Below, one piece after another: positions 63,769-64,000 of a DNA stretch of 64,000 bases. The DNA lies in the NCBI RefSeq assembly GCF_004681975.1, contig NZ_SMLK01000004.1, positions 62,001 through 126,000 of the forward strand. The letters are read 5' to 3'. Below the pieces are notes generated by a model, which saw nothing but the letters and a program-made list of their open reading frames with translations, was not told the DNA's origin and did not search any database. This DNA is from Ramlibacter humi (GTDB lineage: Bacteria; Pseudomonadota; Gammaproteobacteria; Burkholderiales; Burkholderiaceae_C). The translations under genes and the position numbers were made by a program. Position 1 is the first letter of the stretch; the number at the start of each line of letters is the position of its first letter.

Positions 63769-64000
63769 ATGTCCCTCAGCAAACTCATCGGTGCCCGCGG
63801 CGAAGCCGCCGCGGACGACGTGCCGGCCAAGCGCGAACGCCGCAAGGAAGCGCGGCCGAAGGAGCTGCTCGACGCCGCGCTGGACCTGTTCGTCGAGAAA
63901 GGCTTCGCCGCCACCCGTGCCGAGGAAGTCGCCGTGCGCGCCGGCGTCTCGAAGGGCACGCTGTTCCTCTACTTCCCCAGCAAGGAAGACCTGTTCAAGG
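63769..64000 (+). CDS. TetR/AcrR-family regulator (truncated by window edge)
   Basis: The first 77 codons of a TetR-type repressor: basic N-terminal extension ([10 protein letters not shown]), then the helix-turn-helix [20 protein letters not shown] and [20 protein letters not shown], which is diagnostic. The rest lies outside the window. A palindrome just upstream is its likely operator, overlapping its own promoter region. Confidence 0.93.
   Translation, partial: MSLSKLIGARGEAAADDVPAKRERRKEARPKELLDAALDLFVEKGFAATRAEEVAVRAGVSKGTLFLYFPSKEDLFK

Overview
The window is about 64 kb of high-GC, densely coding chromosome, with both strands used in short operons. Codon use, the two-partner secretion pair, several LysR regulators, Mo-hydroxylases, a CueR-type copper locus, an AtuA pair and RdgC/PdxH all point to a betaproteobacterium of the Burkholderiales, most likely Comamonadaceae (Ramlibacter or Variovorax-like). 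That placement is inference from protein style; no rRNA or other taxonomic marker is present. I saw no rRNA, tRNA, CRISPR array, prophage or transposase.

Layout. 0-5 kb: a twice-repeated convergent cassette (Crp/Fnr-type regulator on +, small conserved protein of unknown function on -), then a LysR regulator and two unknown genes. 5-11.4 kb: envelope and miscellaneous genes: DUF1080 lipoprotein, PsiF-repeat protein, 5'-3' exonuclease, a clan-A glycosidase-like lipoprotein, a YCII protein and a large secreted alpha/beta hydrolase. 11.6-15.9 kb: a complete carbohydrate ABC importer (ATPase, Tat-exported binding protein, two permeases). 15.9-24.3 kb: a signalling block with an orphan DUF4118-type kinase, a NarL-type kinase/regulator pair, an unknown secreted lipoprotein, and a second regulator/hybrid-kinase pair. 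24.4-37.1 kb: oxidative metabolism, with a PaoABC-type aldehyde oxidoreductase, aldo/keto reductase, two LysR regulators, a decayed SDR gene, a cupin/carboxymuconolactone-decarboxylase pair, a pirin and an IorAB-type Mo-hydroxylase. 37.1-40.6 kb: a DedA-PAP2-LssY fusion, an RcnB-like protein and a CDF metal transporter. 40.8-45.9 kb: a TpsB/TpsA two-partner secretion system. 46-50.6 kb: rdgC, the AtuA pair, pdxH and a PRPP-synthetase-like gene. 50.6-53.5 kb: a copper module (chaperone, CopA ATPase, CueR regulator) with two readable MerR-type promoters. 53.5-57 kb: SMR exporter, GST, a toxin-antitoxin pair and a CPA1 antiporter. 57-62.7 kb: a minus-strand run of MsrA, ABC ATPase, FtsX-type permease, DUF3299 protein, small His-rich protein and TonB receptor that looks like a zinc-homeostasis operon. 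The end holds a YdcF-family protein and the start of a TetR regulator.

The metal theme recurs (RcnB, CDF, Cop/Cue, the putative zinc operon). Points most worth a second look are the duplicated regulator cassette, the SDR gene reduced to its two ends, the MsrA-led metal operon punctuated by two large hairpin repeats, the divergent CueR promoters with a predicted leaderless copA transcript, and the secreted lipoprotein between two two-component systems.
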